From Hemibagrus wyckioides (Eukaryota; Chordata; Actinopteri; Siluriformes; Bagridae): DNA of 64,000 bases. The notes under the pieces were generated by a model, which did not search any database, had not been told where the DNA came from, and worked only from the letters and a program-made list of their open reading frames with translations. Where the stretch lies: assembly GCF_019097595.1 (NCBI RefSeq), contig NC_080712.1, forward strand, positions 18,500,146 through 18,564,145, given 5' to 3'. The translations under genes were made by a program, and so were the position numbers. Positions 38,351-50,676 of the stretch are shown here, piece by piece; within the stretch, counting starts at the first letter, position 1, and each line of letters opens with the position of its first letter.

Positions 38351-41300
38351 CTTTCTTGTGCATATGTGCAAATGCCCAAAATCTTGATTCATTTTTATCA
38401 GTAGAGTTTATTTATTATTTACTATTTTTATTTATTTATTATTTATTGCCTATAACTATATTTACTGCATATTTACTACTCTGTAGTTCTCTATAATAAT
38501 AGTAACAGTATTAAGTTGATTCTCCAGCTTTTTAAGCTCTGTTGGCATCTTTGATTTAACTAATCAGTGGTATTTTGGTCTAATAATTTGCTTATCTAAA
38601 GTTTGAAACTGCCATTGTTTCTGTAGTTTTAAGCCAGAAAAGCTATTAAAAAGGAATTTGTTATAAAGAATAGTTCAGGGGTTTTGTATGCATAATACTA
38701 ATATTCCATTACCTACTAACCACAGTAGTATTGTAGAGACAGTTCTTGGCTGATCTACTTGATTTGGAGTAAGTGGAAAAACTGTAAATTTTTAACACCA
38801 GTTCATGTGAATTACAGTGAAAACCACTGAAAAGACCATGACAGTGAGCAAATGACTAATGTAGTACATGAACCGATGTATATTTTCACTCAAGCCATTT
38901 TTGGGTAATCTGATGGATATATTACTTTACAGATAGTCATTGATCAGTTCTGGGTTCTGTTCAGCACCAAAGTCTGTTTTAAACCACAGATGACAGTCTT
39001 AATAAATATAACTTGTGTTGATTTTAATGTATTTCGTAGTAATCAGTAAGAAAGAAGTAAACTCAAAAAATCTTGCATACTTTATTTCATTTTTGAAAGC
39101 CTAAAAAAAAGCTTGAACCGTAGAGGACTTCAAAAACATCCAGTGAAGAAAATCTCACATAGCTGGTGTATATTGCATTGCATTTCCAACTCTGTGAGGG
39201 AATTTAGGAAAGAAAAGTGAATTTCTGTTCAGTCTACCTTTTTGTTATTGAGTTGGACAGCACTGTAAATCCATAACAGCTTTCTTAACCAGAAACTCAT
39301 TAAAGCTTCTTGTATTTTTAGCTGAATGAATGTCTCTGGCAGTCTTTGAATGCTCTAAGCCCTGAAAATGTTCTCTCCATCAGATTTACAGTCCACTTAA
39401 CCACACCTTCACTGGTCTGTTTCATTGATATTTCTTGCCCATGTCTCACTTTGAATAGCGAGAAGATTGTATAAGTATTGGAAGAGTTCTGTTTGAGTCA
39501 CATAATGAGACTCAAATATACAAAATATAACAGGAGAGTAAAAATGTTGTTCATTGGCCAATTAAGACAGTTGAACAAGTAATTTCCTTTTATTAATGGA
39601 ATTCATAAGAATAATTGTGCTGGTTCTCTTGTATGTACAGAACCTCTGATGTAGTGAATGTTATTTCCTTGTGGTAACTGGAAGCAAAATATCTATTTTT
39701 TATAACAACCAAGTGAATCAAATAGACCATACAGTTATGAAACTTAATACCATACCACATTTCTGTGCAGACCACCAAAGAAATATATCAAAATAGCAGT
39801 GAATGCATGTTAAATGGCACTATGCAACAGGAAAACATGAGCAAAGCATTATTAATTAGGCATATTTTTTAAAATAAGTGATTAACTTGGACGTTTGCTT
39901 GTGAGCCGTCACAAATATTTATTCAATATGACTGCTGTCTGTCCAAATGTCTGCAAGTATGGAACAGTCAATCCTCCTACTCAACACACTGGTGCAAGTA
40001 ATTTGTCATACTTAAACGTGATTATATACAAAAGTAGGTGATTCCATCCAAGTGAAACAAACCGCACAGCCAAAGACAACTGACAGAATGAAGCCACTTC
40101 ATGGCCTTCACTACAGAAAGGCTTTTCTGAGCTTTTCTTTAGCCAACTCTGAACAGAGAAATACAGATTTCTGGAGATCCACCTCTAATAGGTCAGTACC
40201 AGACATTCTGGAGGCTCAGACAGACTTTAAAGACCTTTAGCCAGTACAGAGGAGAGATTTTACTCCTTACACAGGTTGAAACACAGAGTTACATAGTACT
40301 TTAATATTATTCAGATTTAATAATAATTTTATCCTAGATTTGCATTATTCATTGAATATTATTATATTGTTATTACTATCACATTCAATATCATCAGCAG
40401 TATTACTCTACAATTCTGACAAGGTCTCCCACATGACAGAAAGCACGGGCCTCATTAATGCTGGTGAATCACACAGCGTATGTTTCTCATTTCTGAGAAA
40501 TTAGCTGAGCAGGTAAACAAGTCCACATCATTTTCCTGAACAGGGCTTTCAACACAGAATTCATATACTAATGGTAACTATTTGCAATAGTATGAGTTGA
40601 ATCAATATCATTGTGCCTACCTGTATGTGTGTGTGTGTGCGTTTGTGTGTGTGTGGTGTTAGATTCTTACTTACCGAAGTCACTGGCACAATAGTGCTCC
40701 ATTATTGTGTCAGCTTTCAGTTCATTGTCACAGGGTGGACATGCTTTTGAAGCTGTCAGGAGAAAAAAAGAGAAAATACAGATGATTTGATAGATTGAAC
40801 TGACTAAAATTATATTAGTCCCACTTTGTATTATATTATAATGGTGTGATTTGATTAACACAGTGGTTTTATGACAGACTCAATATTTGGTCTTGTGGAA
40901 CTGAGCTGTAGGGACATGTGGGTCTGCAGTCAGGTTCACAGAAACACTAACCATTTTGTAAACACTTTGCGAATTTCTTCTTGTCAGATGCTATTTTCTG
41001 TGGGGAGGATACACAGAACAGGAGTCTGGTGCAATGTTTGCCTTACAATTAAGGTGGTGAAAATGTTTGAATTTAGATATGTGTATATTTTTAGTGTACA
41101 GGAATGGCAACAAAAAAAAAAGTGCACAGAAAAATTGTACTTTGCTGAATATTTTCAAGCGACTACTGAGTGACAACTGAAGTCACATGTTTCCTTTCTT
41201 GTGGGTCCAACAACAAGAACAAATCTGACAAATGCAAGAATGGATGCAATTGTATTTGCTAAATCTCAGTTCATGGAAAAGATTATATTGATGCCCTTTA

Positions 41301-44300
41301 AACCATAGGTGGAATGCATAATGTATCATTTGAGCTACGACTTTTAACAGACATAGAGGCTGTTGTGCTTGCACAGCAATCCTTGTGTGTGTATGTGCAT
41401 TCTAATGGGGTCTCGTTTTGTGCTGAGAGACAGGGAGGCATGTAAAGCGCACCACTGCTGCTCTCAAAAAAGGGACTAAAGGCCAGGGCTAATAGTGCTT
41501 AATCCATAGCTTTTAGAATAATAATGAGATGGAATGCTTCAGGCAACTGGATGTTTGATTTCCTCTGCAATGAGTCACTTCAGACTTCTTCCACAAACTC
41601 AAGATATTTCGTTCCACTAATGAAACTCTCTGTGTGGCTATAAATAATTTGATGAATGTGAAATGTGTTATAGTAATGTTCTCTATGGCATTGCCAGCTG
41701 TAGCTAATAAAGTAGGGTACTAGCTTTCTAGTATACTAGATCTAGACTGTACTCACTTTAACAAGAGTTAACAAAACAAACAAACAAACACACACACACA
41801 CACACACACTTAAATGTCTTCAATTAAAGTTATTGTACTCTCATGTAGATGGTAAGATTATATCAGATATAGTTTTAAGGGAGACATTCTAATACCTTAT
41901 TAGATAGGAATTATCATGACTTTTTTATATAGTGACTTCTGACTGTTACATTTCATTCACTATAAACTTCTCAGGACAAAAAAAAATATACTCTTATGGA
42001 AAGCTTGTGTTCTGTTTTCTAAATAATCAGCAAGTGCTTTTTTTTCTTTAAGACTTACATGTGTTAGGCTGCTAACACACAGCCATTTTCTACTCTACTA
42101 CATCTTCTACTGCCAATGCAAGCAATATTTATGTATATATGTTCTGTGTAGCTCCAGGTTTTCTATCATATTGCTCCTTAGACTCTTTTCTACACTTCTT
42201 TTACAACACTCTGCCTGTAATGTCTCCTCTAGGGAAATGCTTAAATGGTTCAATATAGAGTGCTTCCCTATCAATCCTTAAAAATCCAGTGAACTACTAA
42301 GGATCCTGATTATTCTCAACAGAAATGTAGCAACTGACTGAGAATTTACTAAAAACGATTTCTCCAAGCAGCTAAAAATAAAATCTATATGATCATTGTA
42401 ATGAAGGCATCTGTATTCTGGTCACTGAGCACTCCTCAAAACTTCTAGAAAACACCTAAGAAAGCAAAAGTGCCTGGGGTTAAGCAGTTACATGCCCCCC
42501 TTCTGATTCCTTCTTCCAGGTTGAAAAATGAGGGTCAGAGTTTATCACCCCTGTCACTAGCGCAGCCACTGTGGCTGATAATATGAAGGGTTAAAGTTCG
42601 GAAGTTTTCATTGCTTGTGTGGTGGCGAACCCCCCTGTACGCATTAAACAGCCCAAATTCCTATACATTCCCTGAGAACTCTGGACAGTGGCTCAGTGAC
42701 ACTCACACAATCTCTTTCTGAGTGAAGAAACAGTGTCATTTCACTTAATGGCTTCAGTTTTTAACACTGTCCCAAAGCCACACTTTTTGAAACTGCAATG
42801 TCTTATTTGAACTGCAGAGTAATTTATTCACGTTTGCTGGGTGGTTTATTGGCAGGATGCCCTCTTGAAATGAAGCCAAAGCATGTGCCTGAAGAGCTAG
42901 CAGTGGGAATTCTGCAAACCGACTTTCTGTGTGGATTTAGTGATCGACTCACATTAACAGACTGTCTAAAGCTATTTGCAATTGATTCAGCAAAAACATT
43001 TAGCATTGGTTGTTGTGCATGTCTTTAAAATGCCATTAGATAAATGGTTACAAATGACTAAGGCCGACTGGATCACATTAAAAGTTCTTGCCCAAGACAG
43101 AACAAACTAATCATTTATAGTGCTTCTATTAGTAAATAAAAGCTGAATCTTTTGAATTTTTTGCTGCACATGATCTGATTTGGAGCTTTCAGTTCAGAGC
43201 ATGCTATTTCACTTACCACACCCAGAAAACTAAAGCTTCATTATCAAAAACGTTGTTTATTTATATTTGACATTTCTTCAAATATGTAAAAAAAATTATA
43301 TGGTGAAAAATAATGGAATAATCCTTGTTTATTTGCAGTCATTTGGAAAATATAAAGCCTTATATTAAAAATCCTAGTACTAAGACAGTAGTTTAGCTGC
43401 AGTTAAATTGGATGTTTTTTGATAAATATAAAATTGAGGATCCCTAATAACTAAGGAGAGTTTGTCATTATGGAACAATGTGGGGTGTTTTTGTTGTTGT
43501 CTGACATATTGTCTATTGTAGGTACATAATTTCTTTAGTGTGTTGGTAGTAATATTTTTCCAGCAGATATCCTCATCATACAAGAGTATGCAGCGCAAAC
43601 ATTTCATTGGGATTCAGAATTCCTAATTTTATGGCTCATTTGGTCTCAAGAAGGTACAAGACAAAACACTTATGACATAAAACATTATAAATTGATGGCC
43701 ATATTTTTTAAAGAAGGTCTTAGATTTGAGAGAACGAGAATGCCGCACACTTGAAAAATGTTCCTCTGTTATTGTAATTAATGTCTGAAGCCCCCCACCC
43801 ACCCACCCACATTGCTCCCTTACTGTAGAAATGCCGTTTACCAGAGTGCATCCATCATTTAGGCATGGTACTCTCCAGATACCTATTCAGGAACTCAGAT
43901 CTTGGCTGTGAACTGGCCCTGGAGGATTTCACCTTAGCCCACAAAAGAAAACCCCCTCTACCTTGCTTAGACCTCTGATCACTGTGTACTGGGGCCAAAG
44001 GCCAGACTCATCCAATGTGAGCTTGTGTCACCATGCTATCTTCTTTCTCATCGCCATGCCCCTTTAGCAAAACAGAAATCGGCATGAGCGTTTGCCTCAC
44101 TCATCTGGTGCGACATGTTACTCTCTGGTTATACCGCTAGTTCTTGTATATTTGATCCATATCATGACTTATGCAGTTACAGGACAGGTAAAGGGCACAA
44201 CTGCAGAAATAGAGTAAAACAGACACAGGCGGTTATTGGATTACTTGAAATGATGTAATCAAAATCTGAGAGAATTCTGAGATTAACTTAACCAAAGCCA

Positions 44301-45259
44301 AGCTGCGTATAGCTGAGGTTAGCAGGGTGTCACACCAGAAGCACAGTGTAGAGCAGAATTCCATTTCGCAAAGCGATTACAATGTTTTTCTTTCTGGTCT
44401 TTATAACACTAGAACAGTTGTATTTTTACAGCATGAAGTCAATATGATTGATGTTTTCCTCACTCCCTGACTTGTTACAGGCTTTCCCCTTTTGTCACCC
44501 AGAACACACACAGACACGTTTTTTGTGAACAATAAACACAAATTTGGAGTGTTTTATATATAGAGCATAATCACTACTGTTCAGTTTTGTTCTTCAGCAG
44601 CAAATTAATTGCATCCTGATTGATTTCAATTTATTTATAAGTATATAAATAGAGGGCTGGTATGTTTATTACACTCAGTTCTTTATATACTGTAAGTGGG
44701 GAAAAACCCAAATGTTTTATTTAAGCATTTATAATTAATATATTAATGCAAAATTAAGTACATTCCTAGACATCCTAGACATATGTCCCCTTTAATAAGA
44801 ATTTCTTTTAGCATGTGGAAACAGAATATTTTTTGTAGACATCCCAGCCTAGCTTAACTTTCAAGCTAGTTCTGATTTTTATAATGCAATTCTTAAAGAC
44901 CAAACAAAAAACAAGAATAAGTTTAAGGAATTTGCATCACAGATTCTCTCAAGACAAGGAAAGAATGCACTGTATATGTCTTTCATTTTGGCCTCTCCCT
45001 TATGTTCTTTTCTTTTCATGCTTTGCAAATGATCAGAATATTGACAAAGAACATGCTTCTTTCCATGCTCATGATTGCTTAATATCACTTCCCTTCTCTT
45101 CTCTGCTCTTTCCCTTCTCTGTCTGTTTTAGCTTTCTTTCTTTTATGGTTGGGCATGATATCTTTAATAACGCTAAATAATGGTTATGGTTATTCAGACT
45201 AATTAGTGACCCACAGTAATTGGCCCCCTGGCTAATTGGCTAAAAAGAGAGAGAGAGAA

Positions 45260-45301
<42 letters not shown>

Positions 45302-46553
45302 CGAAAAAGGCCAGACAACAGAAATTGCCCCTTCACATTCCAAATGAGATTTCACTTTTAGATAGTGAAGGTGCAAAGTATTTTTTGTCTCTAAGTGTAT
45401 TGTGAATTCCTTCCCATTCTGAAGACACAGATCACAAAGAGAAAAGGAAAGAATGCATAAGCAGAACTGGCAATGATTTTCAAAATTTTTTTTACCAGTA
45501 GTCTACTCATTGTCTCTACGTGACTCGCACAATATGTATAAATTTGAGTATAATTTTAAGTGTAGATATTTTTTAATGCTGCTGATGCAAATGTCATACT
45601 TGTATTTTAAAACTGCTAATTCAAAATATTTCATTTTAGTTATTATATATAATTTTAAAGTATGCATATACAATTATTTTTGGTTGTATTATTTTTTTTT
45701 TATTTTTGACTGTAAATAGAGGGTACAACAATTTTGTTTCTATTTTTTTTTGTTGTACATTTTGGTATAATTTTATTTTGAGCTCCATAAATAATATAGA
45801 AGGCTTGTATAGATGCAGGCAGTCATATGGCTCAATAGGGCTCAGGAGCTTGACATATCTTCTGTATGTTGTCAGGAACTCTATAATTTTCTGCCTTATT
45901 TTGTGGTGTATAGATACCACACCTACTCCTAGAAAGTAGCATTGTACTAATCTCTAGTTTTTTTTTCCAAATAATATATCTGATAAAGAAATGTGACTTC
46001 TGAAACATTTTTGAGTCGTACCTGGAGCCTGAGTGGCATGATTCCCGGAGAACTGCATAGGGATGCAGAGATCATTATCAATGGGGAACTTGTCACACTG
46101 GAACATCTCAGGCCAGGGAAAGCCATAGGTCTCCATGACAGGAGCACAGCTGTTCCTGACGGCCTCACACAGAGAGCGGCAGGGGTAAATGGGCCGGTCC
46201 AGGCACACAGGAGCAAACAGTGAGCAGAGGAACACCTGCGTGTCTGCATGGCAACGCTTGGCCAGGAGGGGTACCCAGCTGCCTGCCTGCTGCATCACCT
46301 CAGGCATGGTCTCGTGGTCCAGCAGGTTGGGAAGTCGCATCTTCTTGTAGCCGACAGTGTAGCAGAGACGTAGCTCGGCTGGGATGTCCACACACTGCGG
46401 CTGCTTCGCATAAAAGCGGCCGTTGTGGAAGTTGTCGGACTGCCAGCTGTAATAGTCGTACTCCTCTGCCAAGGTGGCTGAACTGAAGAAGACCAGTCCT
46501 AGTGCTAACGTTAGTGAGCTAGACACACACACCTGCCTCTTATGTATAGCCAT
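35865..46553 (-). CDS. sfrp5: Secreted frizzled-related protein 5 (sfrp1/5 subgroup), complete 3-exon gene
   Basis: Joined exons 46553-46022, 40752-40675 and 36193-35865 give 939 nt, 312 aa plus TGA; human SFRP1 and SFRP5 are about 314-317 aa. Seen: a hydrophobic signal peptide (residues 1-29); a frizzled cysteine-rich domain with ten cysteines (54, 64, 101, 110, 117, 125, 129, 136, 153, 163) and the signature FLCSLFAPVCLDRPIYPC; and a lysine-rich netrin-like domain with six cysteines (182, 185, 199, 254, 256, 304). Family knowledge: secreted proteins that bind Wnts and/or Frizzled receptors extracellularly and dampen or modulate Wnt signalling; SFRP1, 2 and 5 share a three-exon layout. The start EEYDYYSWQ, PLLAKRCH and DNDLCI fit sfrp5; CPPCDNELK, ASDFALKMKIKEV and the end CPTYQSVFQ are closer to sfrp1. 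An sfrp1 paralogue is the main alternative. Membership of the sfrp1/5 subgroup is near certain; the exact paralogue is about 80% sure. Confidence 0.95.
36287..36390. repeat. Compound (TG)n microsatellite in sfrp5 intron 2
   Basis: TG units with interruptions (tatg, agtg, tacg) over about 100 bp, starting about 95 bp from the exon 3 acceptor, on its intron side. Confidence 0.95.
37160..37520 (-). mobile_element. DANA/Mermaid-like tRNA-derived SINE
   Basis: On the minus strand: a decayed tRNA-like head with TGATTCAATCC as B box (about 37470), GAGCTCGGGTTACTGTCTG, TTTCCTCCCACCTCC, then a tail ending with CAAGATAAAGTGGTTGCTG and AAGATGAATGAAT. This head-to-tail order is that of the DANA/Mermaid SINE type of otophysan fish. 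It sits in sfrp5 intron 2, in the same orientation as the gene. Confidence 0.75.
38317..38346. repeat. (GT)n microsatellite
   Basis: Fifteen GT units in sfrp5 intron 2. Confidence 0.95.
40675..40752 (-). CDS. sfrp5: sfrp5 coding exon 2 (start of netrin-like domain)
   Basis: A 78-nt exon encoding residues 178-203 plus one base, including CPPCDNELKAD and CASDF with NTR cysteines 182, 185 and 199. The acceptor is a pyrimidine tract ending ctcctgacag; the donor is G|gtaagt, a full consensus. Both flanking introns are phase 1 (one base carried over), so the exon keeps frame with its neighbours: exon 1 ...CCA G | CT TCA..., exon 2 ...TTC G | CA CTT.... It is too short to stand alone as an ORF call and is easily missed. 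Confidence 0.95.
41773..41809. repeat. (CAAA)n(CA)n microsatellite
   Basis: CAAA units pass into about 11 CA units, in sfrp5 intron 1. Confidence 0.9.
45246..45299. repeat. (GA)n microsatellite in sfrp5 intron 1
   Basis: GA units with GAAA interruptions, about 720 bp downstream of the exon 1 donor. Confidence 0.95.
46022..46553 (-). CDS. sfrp5: sfrp5 coding exon 1 (signal peptide and frizzled CRD)
   Basis: Encodes residues 1-177 plus the first base of codon 178. The ATG at 46553-46551 has A at -3 and G at +4, a strong Kozak context, and no other ATG occurs on this strand between it and about 46840, so it should be the first AUG of the mRNA. Residues 1-29 form a signal peptide ending in a small-residue cleavage context (SSATLA before EEYDYY). 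The whole CRD lies in this exon, as in other SFRP1/2/5 genes. The donor is CCAG|gtacga, a GT donor weaker than consensus. The ORF runs on 22 codons into the intron before a stop, which is not coding. Confidence 0.95.
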
Positions 46554-47060
46554 GCTTCTTGAGTTCTATAGTTTATCAGTGTTGGCGTAAGGAGGGCAGC
46601 AATACAGTAATCCTTTTTTCCCTCTTAAATAGATATTGATGATAGAAAATCAGTGGAAATCTTTTTAGTGAAGTTTGCGATTCCTCTATCTTGCTCAGTT
46701 TTGCTCAGGTTAATCTTCCAGTACAGCAGTCTTCTGATTTCAGTGATTCAGGTGGCTCTTCCACGAAGGCTGAATTGCAGCTTTCACTGCTCTGCTCTTT
46801 TCTAGGCTCTCTAAGATGCACCTAAGGAATATGAAGGAGTGGGTTGCTGGTTTTACCAGCCGACAGCCCCCTAGCAAGCTGCAAGTCCACTCCACCTCCC
46901 AGAGTCTTCTCCTGTGCTGACAAAGACCCGCCTCCCCTGACCACAGCCAACTGCTCAGCAGTGGGCGGCACCCCTGAATGGACTGACACTCCCCTATTGC
47001 CCACCTCCCCTAACACACTCCTACAGGCAGTCACACAACCTGGCCTGTAGCACAAACTGT
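46554..47060 (-). promoter_or_regulatory. Putative sfrp5 5' UTR and core promoter region
   Basis: The 46840-47050 part is clearly richer in G+C than surrounding DNA. It holds GC-box-like motifs at 46927-46936 (cccgcctccc on plus) and 46961-46971 (gtgggcggcac). A TATA-like string (ctatttaagagg on minus) sits at 46622-46633, but it would leave a very short leader, so a TATA-poor GC-box promoter near 46.8-46.9 kb seems more likely. No upstream ATG lies between about 46840 and the start codon. The transcription start is inferred, not seen. Confidence 0.45.
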
Positions 47061-47145
47061 GTATGTGTGTGTGTGTGTGTTTGCACCAGAGAGGGAGAAA
47101 GAGTGACAGAGAGACAGAATGTGTGTGTGTGTGTGTGTGTGTGGA
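47056..47145. repeat. Two (TG)n tracts upstream of sfrp5
   Basis: TG runs at about 47060-47081 and 47119-47143, separated by a purine-rich gagaga segment. Confidence 0.9.
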
Positions 47146-47457
47146 GTGTGTTCAGCTTGTTGCTCTTCCTTGCATATGCATATACACCCATGCACCTACA
47201 CAAATATACACACACTCTTCTTTTGCTTTTCAGCTTTCCTTTTTTTAAGACATGGCAGTGTAAGGAGAACCTTTTTGGGAAGGCATTGAGATTCAGTGCA
47301 GCTACAGGTGGTCAGGGACGTTTGGCCATGCTATTTGAGATATGCTAATGGCAGGCTTGGATGTGAATAGAGTCAGGCTTTCTCTCTGTCACCTTTTATC
47401 AGTAGCCTTCACACACACATACACATGGGGGGCCCAGCTTTTAGCCTGCAAGCATTC

Positions 47458-47473
47458 GGCAGCAGGGGGCCTT
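47458..47473 (+). promoter_or_regulatory. CTCF-like motif upstream of sfrp5
   Basis: cggcagcagggggcct matches the core of the CTCF consensus (CAGCAGGGGGC). It lies about 0.9 kb upstream of the sfrp5 ATG. Motif match only. Confidence 0.35.
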
Positions 47474-50213
47474 ACAGCCACATTGCAGCCCTCTCCATCT
47501 AACCATTAACAGTTTATAATATCAGTCTTTCTGACAGACCTCACACAAGAACTGCAGCAATTTTTGTTTTTATTCAATGCACTGCATGTCCAATTAACAC
47601 TTTTATGCTTTACGACTATTAAAACCTTAACACTTTAATAGTCTTGATCAGAGATTAGGAAACAGTTAAAGGTCAGCCGATATGTTAAAAGTTGTAGATT
47701 TTATATTAGTTCCTTTTATTATCCTGACTAAGTAATATATCAATCAGCTAAAAAGATAATGCTGTCACAGAACTGAATCCAGATGAAGCATAACTTTTAC
47801 TTTAACTATAATTTTATGAAAAAACTTTCATGTGTCATGGTAGATCCGGTTGTTACTATAGAAATAATAGCATGTTAAAGTGAGCACATAAACATCAACC
47901 TTCTAGTTTTAAACCCAGTAGAAAATTTGTCAACACCTTATGACCAAACAGAATCCAGCAGTCAACATGGTACAATCGATAAAATAGACACAATAAGATT
48001 ATGTGCTGGTGAAGAGTGCCTAAAGTTGAACTTTAAACCAAAATACCTAAATCTGTAAAAGTAAAAAATACAGGATATTCATGATCATGACTGATAAATG
48101 TTTATATGAGGTTTATATGAGATGTTTATATGTTTATATGGGATATAAAAATAAGAGCTAAAGACATACATTATCACTAAATTTAAAAGAAAAGTGTTCA
48201 CATTTCAAAAGCATGAGAAAAATCTTTAGCTAATGTAACAAAAACCTAAAGGACATCTTTTCATTATCAGGCACTTTTCTGTACAGGCTGTTTACCATTG
48301 ATTACGTGTAAAACTCTGAGACTGGTGTCTACTAAGAATTCTTATTGACTTCCTAGTTTACATAGTTCACTGATAAAGGATTACAGCATTACGCTATTCA
48401 AAGTTGCAGGTCCTGTTTCATTTTGAGGCAAAGACACAAAAAGACAGGAAATTCAAAACACATTCTCTTGTGTCTTAACGGATCACTTTTGGACAACTTT
48501 ATAAAAGTGAGTTCCCACTGCACTCTCAGCTGAAGGAAATGCTGCTTGGCCAGCAGTGCTCTCTGGATCCCTCTGCTCTAGTCACTCCTTCTCACTGATG
48601 GAAATCCGCTTTACTGCCCAGATTGTGTCAGAGCCTAGTTGAAAAAGTGTCCTCAACCTTTGCTCCTTGAAAAATCAATAATTGAGACAGCAGTTTAAAT
48701 GAGTCCTGTTCTCCACGAGTAAGGATAACAAATGCTATCAGGGCAAATATTGAAATTAGCTTATTGTCAGGCCATGAAGGATTTGGAATATGTATAACCC
48801 TTTGACACCATTCTAAAATAAGAGAGAGATAAAACACTACTTTTTTAAAAAAAAAATAAACATCTTTATGGAATGTATATATGCAATATTGCTATGTTAT
48901 TTCAGCTGGGTAATAATGGCTTGTTGAAATGTTAAGGAGGATATTTAAAATATCCTTCAGTAACCAGTAATGGGTAAAATGTGCAAATATTACATATCCA
49001 GTGTTAATGTGAAATTACTACCAACACCAGGACCTTGTTACCTTATAATCCAGGCTCAGGATAACATTAGGAACAAGATGCAAGGGGTGTTTTTGTGAAA
49101 ATTAAGGCTCTCATACATATATTAAATTCAAGCACCTCTGAAAGTGTTCAACACATGCTTTTAAGGAGTGCTTGGGTGACTGTAAAAGGGTTAGGCTTGG
49201 CCCACTGCTCAGATATGCTCTTCGGTAAATGCTTGATAAGCAACGCATGGAAAACAGGGGAAAAGTGAAGAACAGAATAAAAGTGAAGAATGGAGACAAA
49301 GCCCTTCCCCCCCACACAGTGTGTGTTTATTTTCATGTACAATGTTAACATTTAAGTCATTTAAAGAATGCACAAGACAAATAGGCCTATGTTTACAGGA
49401 CAGATGATCCACAAATCTGCTCTGCTATTAAAGCTATTATTTGGCTCCATGTCTATTGTATTTATTATATTCTGTTTTATTTGAAGAGTTTCACATAACT
49501 GCCATTTGAGCTCTAAAAATAAAGCATAATAACTGTTTAAACATGTTGATCATAATTTCAGGATTATTTTTTAAACTAGTGATGATGATGATGATGATTC
49601 TTCTTCTTCTCATTATTCACTACCATTATTGACAAAAAATGATTTTTATTTTCAGTCTCTTTTGACACTTACAAAAGAAAAACAAACAGATGTAGTTGGG
49701 CTATATTTTAATGGGTCAGCATTACATAATTAACATCTGTCATCTCAGTTATCTAGTAAAAGTCATATATCAGTTTATATGCAGATGACAGTCTAAATAC
49801 ACACAATTCCGTATCATCTCTTCCATCTGTCTAGGAACTTTTAAGTAACTACAGCAATTTACTCTATCAACTGGCCAGAAATTTAGCTGGGATGCTGAGT
49901 TAGAAACTTTTAGGCTTGTACTTTGGAATCCATATTTTATTAAATCTAAATAAATTATAAAACTCAACTACAAAAGACAAACTTTAAAATATCCACAATC
50001 AAAATTAATATCCTGGCTGAAATCAATTTCTATTTTTCTTCTTATAGATCTTTTTTCCCCTACTTTTTTGCTGTACTCATGCTGGTTTTTGTTTTCTGTC
50101 AGAAATTACTAAAATTACTATACCTTCACTTTTGGGTAAATACCACAAGCCACAATAGTTAGGGATTAAGAACCGAAGATCAAATCTAACATTTTAATAG
50201 ACAAAAACATGAA

Positions 50214-50258
50214 TCTTTTATAATATTTTATATATAATATTTTATTTATATATATAAA

Positions 50259-50340
<82 letters not shown>

Positions 50341-50345
50341 AAATA
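50214..50345. repeat. Long (TA)n tract with inverted ATATAAAATA flanks
   Basis: About 70 bp of uninterrupted TA, flanked by ATATATAAAATAT-type words in both orientations. It is self-complementary overall. Confidence 0.95.
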
Positions 50346-50358
50346 TTTAATATATTAA

Positions 50359-50396
50359 ATATTTTTTAATCTTCAACTCTGAAGATTAAAAAATAT
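50359..50396. repeat. Perfect 17-bp hairpin with 4-nt loop
   Basis: The left arm 50359-50375 (ending ttaatcttca) is the exact reverse complement of 50380-50396; the loop is ACTC. It follows the TA tract directly. Confidence 0.9.
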
Positions 50397-50676
50397 GATG
50401 AAAATAATAAAACAATTATAGATTTAAATTTAATCAATCAGAAAAGTAGCTTGTGGCTTTCAGCCCATAATCAATCATTCTCTGTTAAATAACATTAAAT
50501 TAAATTCAGAAATATTTTTCTGTTAAGCATTATTAAACATTTTCTGTTAAATATTAATTCTATTAAAGTTAACTAATAATAACTAACAGCTATTACATTT
50601 TTATTACATTACATTACTTCTTTTTTTTTTTTTAGATTTTCTAATAAAATTCATACTTTTGCCTTTTTGTTTGACA

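Larger units (their letters stand above)
36194..40674 (-). other. sfrp5 intron 2 (phase 1, 4.48 kb)
   Basis: GT...AG intron. It carries a compound TG microsatellite (36287-36390), a GT tract (38317-38346), a GT-rich stretch (40626-40656) and a DANA/Mermaid-like SINE at 37160-37520. The rest is AT-rich sequence without recognisable coding potential. Confidence 0.85.
40753..46021 (-). other. sfrp5 intron 1 (phase 1, 5.27 kb)
   Basis: GT...AG intron between CRD and NTR exons. It contains a long GA tract (45246-45299), an AC tract (41773-41809), and a short non-repetitive patch at about 45186-45240 rich in TAAT/ATTA-type motifs. The patch at 43780-44110 is also relatively complex. No further gene or exon is visible; open frames at 42798-43028 and 45510-45939 show no recognisable protein. 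Confidence 0.85.

Noticed and set aside
46220..46486. Plus-strand open frame over sfrp5 exon 1
   Set aside because: Shadow of the CRD-coding strand.
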